A DNA stretch of 64,000 nt from Deinandra increscens subsp. villosa (Eukaryota > Streptophyta > Magnoliopsida > Asterales > Asteraceae). Under the pieces are notes generated by a model. That model made no database searches. It had not been told where the DNA came from and saw only the letters and a list, made by a program, of their open reading frames with translations. Below, piece after piece: positions 34,157 through 45,743 of the stretch (position 1 is the first letter of the stretch; every line of letters begins with the position of its first letter). A program made the position numbers and the translations under genes. The stretch is taken from assembly GCA_039602395.1 (NCBI GenBank), contig JBCNJP010000020.1, positions 19,198,483 to 19,262,482 of the forward strand. The letters are read 5' to 3'.

Positions 34157-35199
34157 TCAGGGTTGAAAGAGTTTGTCACCACATTTGCATTTCCAGGAAA
34201 GAAGATAATAACAATCGTCTTCACCGTGAGAAGATTGAGCTCTATAATCACCCATCTTATGGTGTGGAGGAATAACCAGTGTGGCTTGGCATGGTGAACA
34301 CTTCATGCACTTGTTCACACACCCTGGTGGTCTTGATCCCAGTATATTATTCTTTTGTTGTACAAGAGATACCCCTTCTTTAACTGCCAATTAATCAAAT
34401 TAAAGTGTATATAAGACAGACAAATTTGCAGAAATTAAATTAAAATATAAAATCTCATTTGGGGATTAATCAGAGGTTAAGGATGGTGCTATTTATACAC
34501 CATCAAACAGCCGTATGAAAGATGGGAACTTTTTCTAACAAACACAAATCCAGACGTCCATCCGGAGACTGGTGTGGGATTAGAATTCAGATGGTGTGAG
34601 AATAGTTCTAGTTCCCAAGATAATTAGTTAAAACTAGGATACTCTTCATCAACTGCCAACAAATCCATACTTAACATAAGATAAAAGTAAACACTATCAC
34701 AAAGGGAGAACAATTGCCAACATAATGCATGTTTAGAAGAAAGGTAGAAGGAATATAACTAGAATTAAAAAATATATATATTAGAAAAAACGAGTTTAAA
34801 ATTTTGTTACATCTTGATAAACTGCCAGCACAATTAAATTTGTGCATTCTTACACAGAAGAAGAATCTAACATCATCATGATGCATTGTTAGAGTCAGCA
34901 AAACTTACACAATTGTCAGAAGCAACATTTAAGTAAAAGATTGAAAAATCAGAAAAAATTGCAGAAGAAGATCAACTATCATCATGATGATTGATGCATG
35001 ATCAGAATCAGCATAACAAGGGAGTAACTGAAAAAAACTAAAAACCCATTTGGGATTTATATATAAAGGATTAGTATGAGAATTATGAAGATGGTTAACC
35101 TGTGTTACCTGATATGGAAGGTGAGAGTGTGAGAGAAAGGAGAAAAATGACTGTGATAAACATCCTCAGGCAAAATGAGTGGGTTCTTGCAGGTGCCAT
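34157..35199 (-). CDS. EPIDERMAL PATTERNING FACTOR-like secreted peptide (EPFL)
   Basis: Minus-strand exons 35109-35199 and 34157-34383 encode a 105-residue precursor. Residues 1-30 are a signal peptide (core MFITVIFLLSLTLS). The mature region starts near GSRPPGCVNKCMKCSPC and ends in WKCKCGDKLFQP, the EPF/EPFL fold. Such peptides bind ERECTA-family and TMM receptors and control stomatal spacing or organ growth. Mature cysteines are at 52, 56, 59, 62, 88, 96 and 98, which is seven; the family normally has six or eight. The subgroup is uncertain: the YYLLSWKCKCG ending seems closest to EPFL8-type peptides, but that is from memory. The intron between signal exon and mature exon is canonical (GT at 35108-35107). 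Confidence 0.85.
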
Positions 35200-35333
35200 G
35201 AGTAGTTAAATAACTTGAAGATTTGAAATGATGACATTATATATAGTAGATGATGGTGATGGAGACTTATCAGCAATTAATGATTCATCTCGTGCACACT
35301 ATGTGTTAAAGAAACTGTAAAAAGTAACTTTTA

Positions 35334-35492
35334 AGGGTGACGTAGTGGTAAACGACCGAGTCTATCTATCAGAAGTCTCGGGTTCGAATCTAGCTTCTAC
35401 CCAACACAAGCTGTGTTTTACCCGATCCCATTGATTAGCGGAGTATTGACAAGTCCCTTAAGTTTTCCATTGCTAGTTTTCGGGTTACAAAC
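35334..35492 (+). mobile_element. tRNA-derived SINE
   Basis: An A-box-like GTGACGTAGTGGTAAACG and a B-box-like GGGTTCGAATCTAG lie 35-40 bases apart, as in tRNA-derived SINEs. The body contains TGTGTTTTACCCGATCCC. The 3' end is approximate and lacks a clear A tract. Confidence 0.5.
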
Positions 35493-35677
35493 AAAATTAA
35501 CAATGAAATTAAAAGGGTAGCAAGGGAGTGGAATATTTTTTGGTAGGTGAAGAGCATACATATAAGACAAAAGAGGTCAAAATATGTTTCCAAAATAAAG
35601 GACAGGTTTGCTGATATGAACTGCTTTTTTATGCCAATAGAATTTAATTAACCAAAAAGTGTAAACTTGAATTCTAA

Positions 35678-36001
35678 GGCTATCCGTAATGGAGCGTTAT
35701 CTTGCACTTTTGGCAAGATGACGCCTCTTATAACGCCCCAAACCACCCCCCGGGACGCATGTTAGGAAAATTCGTCCCAGGCGTTACCTACATAACGCCT
35801 CCCTCTTTGATGTTTTTTTTTCTTTTGCTTTTTTTCTATTGGTTCTCCACTTCATATAACCCTCATCCTCATAACTCCCACTACACTTCTTACCTCATAA
35901 CCCCCCTATATGCCACATGTCACATAACCCCACCTCCCTCCCCACCCACCCACCCACCCACCCACCCACCCACACCCCCCCCCCCCCCACTACACATAGC
36001 C
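35678..36001. mobile_element. Tourist-like (PIF/Harbinger) MITE with a C-rich microsatellite
   Basis: The left end GGCTATCCGTAATGG and the inverted right end GGCTATGTGTAGTGG match at 11 of 15 positions. TAA flanks both sides (35675-35677 and 36002-36004), the 3-bp target of PIF/Harbinger. Near its right end it has a (CCCA)n tract passing into a C homopolymer (35941-35988). The apparent frame at 35702-36004 is not a gene. Confidence 0.65.
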
Positions 36002-36768
36002 TAATCCACTGTTCTTTCTTCCTACTTTTGGGAAAATGTTGCACTTCACTTTGATCTGACTAAATTTTCCCTTTTGACTGTTGAGGCATTGTTTTCTGAA
36101 TTATCATTTAGCACATGATCCTTGTGATATGGGCATGTACTATTCATTCATTAAAGAACTGATCTACTTTCATAGCTCCTCTAGGTGTACATGGTCAAGC
36201 TAGTGTTGAAATGTTACACTTAATACTCTCTAACAGTCATTCTTTAGCAAATATATAATGTCATCCCACTACAAACATGCTAAAATCTCGCAATTGAGCT
36301 ACTTCCTTTGGTAACATTTTTCCAAAAAGTCTCCCTTTTTTTGTTCTCACAGTCTTCAATTTAAGAATTTCTCAAACATGATTAACGAAAAAGACTCAGA
36401 TTCTTACATGGAATTATTAGGCTCTAAAACGGATAGAACCGTTTAATTATATGCAGATAAGTCACTATGACATTTCATCGAACACTTGGTGTGCACTCAG
36501 AAACAATGATTCATCACCATCACCAAACCACCAATTTGTCTCGTTATGTACCTAATTAGCAGAAACCTCTCATACCACAAGAAAAATCCAACGGCACCCA
36601 TCCAAATTCAACGGCAAATAATCAGAAATCCCACTTCGCTTTATGCAGAGTACCCTCGATAAAACACCAACGGCTCACTTTAGCAGGTGGGGTCTCTGTT
36701 CTTCCCCTGTTTAGACGCCTCCATGCGCAAATTTACAAATCAAAACACACACACGTATTCCAAACGTC

Positions 36769-37229
36769 ATGAATTACGGGGAAACGAGTACAGATAACGG
36801 GAAACGGGCATACGGGAACAGACTTTCAGGGGAGTTGGTGTACGATTTCATAAATAAGAGATGGGAGAAAGGCGATGATGTGGGTACGAATTGGGGGTCC
36901 AGCGGCAATGGTGAGGGCGCAATCAAGTACACCTGCATGCTACTTTTGAATTCTGATCTGCTTTATGCTTGATAAATGTTGGTGATGGGAGGACCACGTG
37001 AGATTTAATCGACTGTAAATCTGTTGATTTTGTGCAGAAGAAACAGAGGGAGATGATTAATACGTGGGTGTACGACATCATTGAAAAGCTTCGTAACGAA
37101 ACACCCTTTTCAGAAGAATCAGATGATCGAATAAAGTGGTTGAATTATTTATGGGTCATGCAGATTTCAATCCGGTTGATGCATATTCAACCGACAATGT
37201 TTGACCCGACAGGTCAAACCGGTGATTAG
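36769..37229 (+). CDS. Hypothetical small protein, probably two exons
   Basis: A first frame (36769 on: MNYGETSTDNGKRAYGNRLS, then LVYDFINKRWEKGDD) and a second (from about 37038: MINTWVYDIIEKLRNETPF, then KWLNYLWVMQISIRLMH, stop at 37229) look like coding exons with a CAG acceptor at 37035-37037. No donor fits perfectly. GTACAC after residue AIK joined to an acceptor at 37049, or GTGGGT after KGDD joined to 37038, both keep the frame. I do not recognise the family. There is no signal peptide, and the predicted product is acidic to neutral and soluble. Codon use looks more gene-like than the surroundings. Confidence 0.35.
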
Positions 37230-37381
37230 AGATTAAGACGATTTAAGTGTGTCCGGTTTAGTCTACTTTCCATCTGATTTTAGTCGTGACAGTTCTTATG
37301 GTTCAACCAGCCCACAAAATCAGCCTGCTAGTTGAACTGGTTTTTAAAAGTAATGCTAAAAAAGAAATTAGAGTATTCACA
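37230..37381. other. Short spacer after the hypothetical gene
   Basis: Nothing recognisable beyond the likely 3' UTR of the preceding frame. Confidence 0.4.
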
Positions 37382-37600
37382 ATTTTTTTTAACGGCAAAC
37401 ACCCAGTTATTCGGGAGTCTCGTCATGGTAAACGATGTTACCCATGACAGACTGCGACCACAGGTCGTGCGAGTAACCAGAACTCTTTATGTTGCACATC
37501 CATCCTCGAGAAAACCCACTATGGTAAAACCTCTGACACACCTCTATAATTCTTCATTCATTTTTTGTGTCCGGTGGGATTTGAACCCTTAACCTATTAT
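37382..37600 (-). mobile_element. SINE, family A, copy 3
   Basis: It opens with a T tract and AACGGCAAACACCCAG and shares GACTGCGACCACAGG and TATGTTGCACATCCATC with 18090-18351. GGGATTTGAACCC on the plus strand is the complement of a B box. The head end and target duplication are not clear. Confidence 0.75.
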
Positions 37601-39422
37601 AGGGTATTTATAATTTTCAAATTGAGGTGAATAGTGTTCGCGTCTGATTGAGCCACATGGCTCTAGTGATTGGAGTCACGTGATAGCCTCCGATAATTAT
37701 TAACCTTTTTATGAAGTGTTTTCTTCATAGATAAACTTGTGTAAATGTAACACGAATATTTTATCGTTTTATTTTGTTGCGTTATTTATACCATTTAATT
37801 AATAAATGTTTCTATTTAATTTCGTTAAAAATCGTCACGCCCTACGACGCATAACACGGATATCAAATACACTATATTTTCATCACATTTTGTATGTTTT
37901 GCTATGAATTATATGTTGGACAATTTTTCTATTTGTTTTCCTAGCTACGTTATGATATACATTTTATTTAAAACCAAGTAGCGTGAAACTGGATTAATTA
38001 ATAGTTCTGTTTGTCCGCATCAATGCGTGGGTGAATTAAACCCTAATTTACAAGTAGAAAGTTTTTTAAAAAAACATGTGTTATACAAATATAATAGGAC
38101 GTTGTAAACTTATGGATTTGGTTCAAATTTTTATTTCAGGTTGAGTTTGTGAACACTTTCACTAAATTAAATGAGTTTATCTTTAAGGAAGAAGGTTATA
38201 TTTATCATTATTTTTTCTCTCTCTTCCATTCACAACCACAATTAAATAATACTTTTTTATACATTTATCATTACCTTTTCTCTCTTTTCAAACCTTAAAT
38301 TTTAAAGATTTACCAGATTTTTCCTCATTTATCCTCATTTTTTTTCAAATATAAGGATTCCCGAGATTTTTCCTTAAATATTTCTCTCTCCTCTACTCAC
38401 AACTACTCAAAACTACACCTTAAATTTTAAGGTTTACTCTCACAACCATTATTGGGAATGGGCTGTGAATTCTCTAAGCTATTTAAGTTAGAGGGTGCCA
38501 ACGAAATTAAATATACATGGAGAGCTTTATCGAATAAAATCTCATCTAAAGTCGAGTTAAAAAAGAAGGGGATCGATGTCGATGAAACATGTGATGCCCG
38601 CAAGACTTGTAAGGAGACCATTGATCATGCCCTTCTTCGCTGTGAGATGGCTCAAGACGTGGATTTTTAGAGGGCACATTAAAAACACAACCGAGATTGC
38701 GGGAAAGATATGGGTCAGACATAGGTGCCCTTGTTTCTTTATTAAGTGGAGTGATTTGTGTAATGCTCCTCCTTGAGTGGAGTGATTGGTGTAATTGGTG
38801 CAACGCTCAGTTATAACTGTTTTTTTTTTTTCACTTTGTTCGCTCTTTCGTCTGGGTAGCTTTCAGGTGGTGGTGTACAAAAAAACAATCGTTTTGCGAA
38901 CCCAAACCAACAACTGGAATCGGAACTGGAACCGACTGAAACTGATTGGCAATAACCGATTCCGGTTAGAACCCAAACCACCAGTTTGTATCCAGTTCTT
39001 TTAAAACTAATCGTCATAAAGATATAATTATTCTCAAATTTCAACTAATACCTAATTCAAAATTTTATGACAGTTTGATTTTTAAGTCCGAGTATCAGTC
39101 AACTTTTTTTAAACATTGAGCAACACTCGCAAGATAAGGACTCGTGGGGTTTTGCTTACACTCACAAGTTAGAGAGTGTTTAATCGACATCTGTAAACAC
39201 TGAGTTGTTTCTTTCTAAGGTTGTATCATTGTGATGCTTACTTTAACTGACTGTAATAAGATACTAGCGAAATCAATAGTTCTGTTCATCAATATTTTAT
39301 TCGGTTTCTTTTCTGTATATATACTTCCTAAATATACAACACTATATATCAACTTCATACAACATTATAAAAGAGATATACCATTTTAATGGTGAACAAA
39401 AGATTACCTTATAACCGGCACG
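37600..39422. other. Intergenic region
   Basis: Contains a minor AACC-rich patch at 38880-39000 and a short plus-strand frame at 38452-38670 that recalls a fragment of a retrotransposon zinc-binding region (ALSNKISSKVELKKKGI then DETCDARKTCKETIDHALLRC). Otherwise nothing is supported. Confidence 0.45.
38452..38670 (+). pseudogene. LINE zinc-binding (zf-RVT) fragment
   Basis: The frame reads ..YTWRALSNKISSKVELKKKG then DETCDARKTCKETIDHALLRC. This recalls the zf-RVT region at the C-terminus of plant L1-type LINEs, usually W...NRIPTRVNLARRGI...CPLC...E...HLF..C. The first Cys pair is degraded. No reverse transcriptase adjoins it, so it is a short dead fragment. Confidence 0.5.
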
Positions 39423-42196
39423 CTAAATTTCACAAGACTCTGAACGACCAAACACAGCATAACGGTTGTCTGTGATGTTTTCGTACACAAAATCCCTTAA
39501 GAATCTGCAGCAAGAAAAAGGGAAAAGGGATCATTAGTTGTTTTCATGGTAGAAGGCAACCATAAGGTATCAGTAAGGATAAGGCCTCACAAAGGTACAA
39601 ACTGAAGAAAGAAGGCTAGTTGGGGAAAAGGCAAGTCTATGTACTCCATGATCTTCAACACAGCTTCTGACTTTATATATGATCTGAATTGCATCAGAGG
39701 CCTTGTTTAATGATACAATTTCGGTTGTATTTTATGACTTTTATCTCAATCGGTCAAACAACAAACGTGGCTAAAAAGAAAACAGGTAAACAGGCTAAAA
39801 GTCATCTGAAGTCTTTTTTAACACATACAGCCTTCTAAATTGTTTATTCAACAAATTAGGTTATTATTGTAATAAACAGTTTCTGTAATCATATTTTGCA
39901 CATTAATTGTTTACAAGTGTGTTTTAAAACGGGAAGAAAGTGTTTATAGGTCAACCTGACCTAGGTTGGCCCGTTTTGACCCCTCCTAAGAAATGGCCCG
40001 TCTTGACATGTTACTTCACATTTTTCCATTTATATATAGATTTACCTGTTCTGCTCTACAAGCACGACACTAGAAATATCATCCGGAGCTCTTCCGGACC
40101 TTCTTAATAGATTCTTGCCAGCATCGCTCTGTAGGGCTTCAAACCTTATTCCCCTGAGATCGAAAGCACACTATTGCATCAGAACTGCTTTGTTAATTAT
40201 AGTATAATCAAACATGACCAAAAAAAAAACAAGCTCTTTCTACTGGAACTAGGCTCATCATATTATTATATTACCAAATACTTATAAATCCAGTCACAAA
40301 ACATGCTATCTATTTCAGGATCTTCACTCAGATGCTTGCAACAAAATATATGACAGCTTACAAATGGACCAAACGCCTAAAAGAACATGTATCAACTAAT
40401 AAATATAGTAAAGGGATGCTACCACTTTCCATGAAACAGAAGTTTATCTGCAATAAGTAAATGAAGTATGCATGTATGATTCCCATATTTATCACTATAT
40501 TGCAAGATGTGTGTGAGCATATAATATAATAATAAATATATCTAAGCGAGCAAATGAAAGAAAGATTATCATCACAGACAATACATTAACTTATATAATA
40601 TTTCGAAAAGAACACTGATTTTGAGATTATGTACTATATTAAACTGAGAACAAAAAAGTGAACTTCAACATGCTTTGACTTCGTAACATATAATGTGATT
40701 AACATGTCACGAAATCTTAAATTATGGCGCGTTTCACTGATACTTTCCATGAAAATCTTCGGAAATGAGATCTCTTCAAACTTAAAGTGCTCATTTGAAC
40801 CAGTAGAACCAATTCCTAAAATCTTGCTGATTTTTTTGTTACTTGCAAAAATAGTTTTCCATTACTCGACCTAAGACTATCTCGTCACAAAGGATTACCA
40901 TTCACTCCAAGTCAAATATGAAAAACTGTATTAGAATATAGATAAAAACAGATCAAAATAGACAGCTACAGTATAAGGTGACCATCAAATGAAGCACAAA
41001 GCAGTGAAATCCAAAGGAATGTAAAGAATGTGAAACCTTTTCCGGTCATTATCGCGTACAAACTTCACACCTCCATTACATAAGTTGCACACACCTATCA
41101 AAATTCAACAATCTGTTATACTTAGTCGCGTCCTTATAACCCTTCCCGGTTCCCACACACTCCTGTTCTAAAAGTGTGCCTTAGTGATATGGAAAATGTC
41201 TCAGCACTTTGAGGCAACACTTCATGTACATTCAAGTAGGAATTGGTCAGAATTAGAGTATGTAAATGCTAATATGTAAAAATGCTAGAGTATGAAGCTG
41301 TTTTTTGTCTTAATATATCTTTGCTTCTTGCTGTTCAAAAAATAAAGATGCTAATATGTAAAAATGGCCTAAAGGAAAAGCGAGTATGAAAATTATGAAA
41401 AGTACACTTGATTGAAAAGCTAGAGAGATGTAACTTTTGGTTATACATAAATCTTGTTTTGTTGTACACACCTTGCGCCTTGGCTTTCGTGACCTAAAAG
41501 CCGCATCTCACGCTTTTTAAAACCAAGCACTCACTATTTATAGGTGATTGCATCTTTTATATCAGGGGAAAAAATGTCATGATATCGTTGTCCATGGATT
41601 CTTTCTTATGCACTATGAAATAAACTAAGATAAACCTAGGTTTTAGCTTCTTAAATATGATATTCAGTTATTCACATCACATTCATCTGCAGAAAAGCTA
41701 AAAAAGGAAACACGGGAAGCAGAGATTCAAATTATGTATTAACCGATCACTATTAACTATTTCAATTTCCCTCCAGCAAATCGTAAGTGCATTTAAATTA
41801 GTTCATCTATCATCAAACCCCCATAATTACTTATTTAGGTCAAGCTCTACAAATAAAACCCTAATTCTGTTACTGAATAATGATATATGGCGATTGAAAA
41901 TGTATACATAAACTCGTAAGCAACTAAACGAGGGATCGAAGGAATAAGGTTTAGGTATTACCGTCAAATAGCATGATAGGCCTGGTATCTTGCTCGAAGA
42001 AGCTAGATGTCGCCTCCGCCCAATCCACCGCTTCGCCGCCGCGTGGCGGAGAAGATAGGTTGGCCGGAATTGACGATCGACGGCGAGTGGTGGAGCTGCG
42101 GTGTAGTGTGAGCGGGAACACGCTAAGCCGTGCGCTGGCGGCAGCAACAGCAGGGGATCCGGGAATGAGCGCCATATGGAAATGAGGGCTCGTCAT
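39423..42196 (-). CDS. DCC-family thiol-disulfide oxidoreductase-like protein (DUF393)
   Basis: Minus-strand exons 41962-42196, 41037-41094, 40046-40153, 39591-39683 and 39423-39504 give 191 residues; all junctions are GT-AG and the frame closes exactly. Residues 1 to about 55 are Ala/Ser/Arg-rich and look like an organelle (probably plastid) transit peptide. The DCC signature follows: RPIMLFDG then VCNLCNGGVKFV, with the CxxC pair at 81 and 84. Other family landmarks are IRFEALQSDAGKNLL, a DDISSVVLVE strand, LKIMEYIDLPFPQ, and the C-terminal RYAVFGRSESCEI. The family is thioredoxin-like by motif; the substrate is not known. A second ATG (codon 8, at 42175) is also possible as start. Confidence 0.9.
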
Positions 42197-42712
42197 TTGT
42201 TACACAATGAATATATATCGTGGGAACTGAGATGTCCACGTGGAGTTTCATAAACCTGTTATCAAAACAACTTGAAGAAGATATGTAGTTTTTAAAGCTT
42301 ATTGGATTTTAATAAACAAATTTATATCTGATTGGTCGATATTTTTTTATAACAGCGATTTCATTAGTTCAAAGGCAACAACACCCTCAACTTGACAAGC
42401 GACCAAGAGAGAACATACTAACCAAAAGACAACAAAAGGAAGGGGACTTACATTTCGAACTTGTCCCAAACGTCCCAACAAAAGGATTGGTCGATATCTA
42501 TTTGAATTACGTTTATTTTCTACACTAAACCATATTGTTAAGATGTTGGAATTTATTGTAACGATGTTAACTGAATTATGATACCATTAGTTTTTGTTGG
42601 CTAGACTAGTGATATGGTATCCTACGTGGTTTTTTAACCAGTTTATTAATAATGAGGGACTAGTTTTGTATTTTTCTAAAACACATGAGGTGAAGGAGAT
42701 GAACTTGCTGAA

Positions 42713-43580
42713 ATGAGGGATAAAAAAAACCCTAACAACTCTTCTCTCTTTCTCTCTCACAGCAGCCATCGTTTTTTAACTCTCTTCTTTTTCTCTCTCC
42801 GACGAATTCACAGCAATAGCAGCTCTCTCCGGCAAACTCACAGTAACAGCAGCGCTCTCGTGTCTCATGCACTCGTTGTCGCCGACTCATCCCATTCCCA
42901 CCACCATCTTCTTCTTCAACAACCACCTACCACTGCCTCATTCCTCCACCATCACTGGCAACGAGAGAGAGCCGACGACTTCCATCTCTGGCTGAGAAAC
43001 CTAAATCGGCAGCTGTAATGGGGAATATATTTTATAAAAAATTTAGTTCTTTATAAAATTTATATATTTGGAGGGCTTACTAGTAAATATAGACAAATGA
43101 AAGGGGAACAATATAGTAAAACTCGAGGGGCTAAAGAGGAACTTTCAAAAAGTTAGAAAATAAAAGAGCAGTGTGTTTTTTTCCCCTGGAAGTTTGGAAC
43201 AAAAATATGAGCAGGGCCGAGGAGGAGAGTCGATTTCTTTGTTCCTGAAAGTCCGGAAGAAAAAAAACACTAGGTCGATTTCTTTATTTCTGGAAGCAGA
43301 TCGATTATTTGTTTCGCACATACTTTCTAATCATTGTTAATTTCTTGAAGTTAGGGTTCGTACTAGCGTTTTGGAGTTCACAAATTTTGTGATAATTAAA
43401 TATTTTATGGCATGTCAACCTTTAGTATATTGATTAGTAGTTAAATTCTACTATTTGTTAAATCTATAATGATATTTTTCATGAATCTAGAAAATAGGGT
43501 TCTTGTGTTCAATTTAGTGGAAATTAGATTTTGTTGTTTTAGTAGTTATCTAAATCTACATTCAGTGTGTAATCACAATT
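42713..43580. other. Low-complexity intergenic DNA
   Basis: A Ser-rich frame at 42713-43018 arises from CTCTCT and AGC-rich sequence and has no motif. I see no supported gene between the DCC gene and the hAT scrap. Confidence 0.45.
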
Positions 43581-43591
43581 GAGAATGATAT

Positions 43592-43666
43592 GAGCATATG
43601 GATTATGAATGGTTGATTGACCGCTTTGCTATTAAAAATGCTAAGAGAGTCTCACGATTTGTTTAA
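43592..43666 (+). pseudogene. hAT transposase C-terminal tail fragment, second copy
   Basis: Twenty-four codons and a stop read EHMDYEWLIDRFAIKNAKR to RFV, homologous to 819-896, and the similarity continues into the AT-rich 3' flank. Only the tail survives. Confidence 0.45.
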
Positions 43667-44780
43667 CTATTTAAATAGAACATTTTGCTACAATACTTTA
43701 ATTTGTATTGTTGTTATTACAATTATCGTTGTATTATTGACTTTTATATATGAGTTGTTATTAATTTGTACATTAGGGCCCAATCTTTTACTCTTCTAGA
43801 GCCCCGAAAAATTTAAGGATTTTGAGAGACGATCTTGGTTATTTGTAGTCATTACGCTAATCATGCTTATTTTGACTTCATCCGTGGATTGTTGGTTAGA
43901 GCTTATGAAAGCCTTTTATAATGTCAATTTTTTTTGTTTACGCTTAGTTTAATCTATATATTGGTTCTCAAATATGCGACTGAAATGATTATGATCTAAT
44001 TGTCAAATCTATGTGTTCATATCTGCAACCCAAAAGCATGACAGTTTGATAAGGATATAAAAATCTGAACATAACACACGGATTGAACAAACAATTCACA
44101 CAATTAAACCTAAAGTTAGACCCACTAGAGATAAACAAACAAAAATCAACTTAGTTACAGTAATAAGGTCAAAATTGCACTAACGAGCTTTATAATATAT
44201 AAGAAATTGTTATCTAGCTTAGTAGCTTTAATAGAAGGGGTGGGGATGAGGGTGGGTAGGTGTATCAAAACAGATTTCACAAGTATAAAACAAATTAGCA
44301 AATCAACCGAAGAGATATGGTAATCTAGACTAGGGTGAACCCGGCCCAGATGAGGACAGAGCCGGTCCAAAAGACCTCATGTGACTAGCACACACATTCT
44401 GTTTATTTTATGTGGTGACACTCTGTCGACAAGGAAATGAATGAACCGTGAGAGGCAATTAGAAGAGAGGAGTCGCTTTCATTCAGTTAGTGACATACTA
44501 ACATCACCTTGGGGACCATCCCCATAGGTGTAGTATATATATAAGCGTTGTAAACCCTAAGCGAGCATAACATACATTCCTAGTGTCTTAAATTATTTGA
44601 ACTCAATTCACTAGAGACTAGTAATACTATCAATTTTAGTTATCTTCATCAACAAAGCTTAAATGATCGAAACAAGAAAATCTATAATGCCAATAACTCA
44701 AATCTATTGGCCATCCCTAATGTTGATAAAAAAAAGATTAAAAAAAAACCCACTTCTATAAAATCTATCTATCTATTCTA

Positions 44781-45502
44781 TCTATATACTAAACATGGGT
44801 TTTTAAAGTCTATGTGGCACAATTTAAAGTGTGCCACATTGGATTGCTTACTTGTCAATTCCTCATAATTTAGAATTAAAAAGTTACACTAAATTAAATT
44901 GTTTTCATAAAAAATTATCCATATTTTTTTTACGATACCACAACTTTTATTCATTATATCTCATTTATTTCTCAACGGAATTTCGATCCGTAAATTGCTT
45001 TGAATTCGTGACAGAAAACCTAAAAAAACTAGATCCATATTGCTTAGGTTTTGATCAACGAATCAGACGTTTATTCCAAAACTTTCATTGATTCCAACAG
45101 ATAAGCGAATTGCTTTCAGATTTCAAAGAAGGCAGTTTCTAATATCGGTTTGTTTTGCAATGACCATAAAAAAAGCTAAGGTCAATCAGTGTCTAGAGTT
45201 TGACTGTTTTTAAAGAACCCGATATTTTTCTATAGTCAGCTGTACGTTGCTCTATCAAGAGTGAAAAACAAAAAGGGTCTCGGAATCTTAATATTAGATA
45301 AAGATGATCGCCAGACGAATGTAACCAAAAACATTGTATTCAAGTTTTTTTTTAACTTGTAAATTTAGTATTATTGAATATTTATCGGCTCTTTAGCTTT
45401 ATGTATTATTCAGCTTAATTTTTTTCAATTTAGGTTCATCTTTTATTTCGTATAATTCTTTTTATATCACAGCCTCGGGTATTTACCCGGGTCACTAACT
45501 AG
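44781..45502 (+). mobile_element. Small Helitron with helicase remnant
   Basis: The left end TCTATATACTAAACATGG follows an A. The right end has a stem CGGGTATTTACCCG, then GGTCACTAACTAG before T. TC start, hairpin, CTAG end and A/T insertion site are the Helitron hallmarks. The element is 722 bp. Inside, 45225-45362 encodes the end of the Pif1-type Helitron helicase. Confidence 0.8.
45225..45362 (+). pseudogene. C-terminal fragment of Helitron Rep/Pif1 helicase
   Basis: The frame contains SQLYVALSRVKNKKGLGILI and ends soon after with TAA. The core QLYVALSRV-x-x-x-KGL is the last helicase motif of Helitron transposases. Only this segment remains inside the short element, so it is a non-autonomous deletion derivative that still shows its origin. 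Confidence 0.8.
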
Positions 45503-45569
45503 TAAAAAATAAAAAGAAGTTCAAAACAAAAAGGTATTAGTCACATGCCAAAATCAAGTACATAACTTC

Positions 45570-45743
45570 AGAATATGGATATTATTTTAGATTATTCTAC
45601 AATATTGTATTTAGCATAATTAGTTATTCTTTTCTAGATTAGATCTATAATTTACTCCATGTATTGTTATATAGGGTTGTACCTCTTGTATATTTTAAAT
45701 GAATAAAAATCACATATTCATAAACTTCATATGGTATTAGAGC
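45570..45743 (+). mobile_element. Copia LTR end with primer-binding site
   Basis: An LTR-like AT-rich end (TTGTATATTTTAAATGAATA...) is followed at 45732-45743 by TGGTATTAGAGC. This is one base from TGGTATCAGAGC, the initiator-tRNA-Met primer site used by plant copia elements. No gag-pol follows, so it is an isolated remnant. Its left limit is approximate. Confidence 0.65.

Noticed and set aside
42713..43018. Ser/His-rich frame of 101 residues
   Set aside because: Low-complexity CTCTCT/AGC sequence with no motif, splice context or homologue that I recognise.
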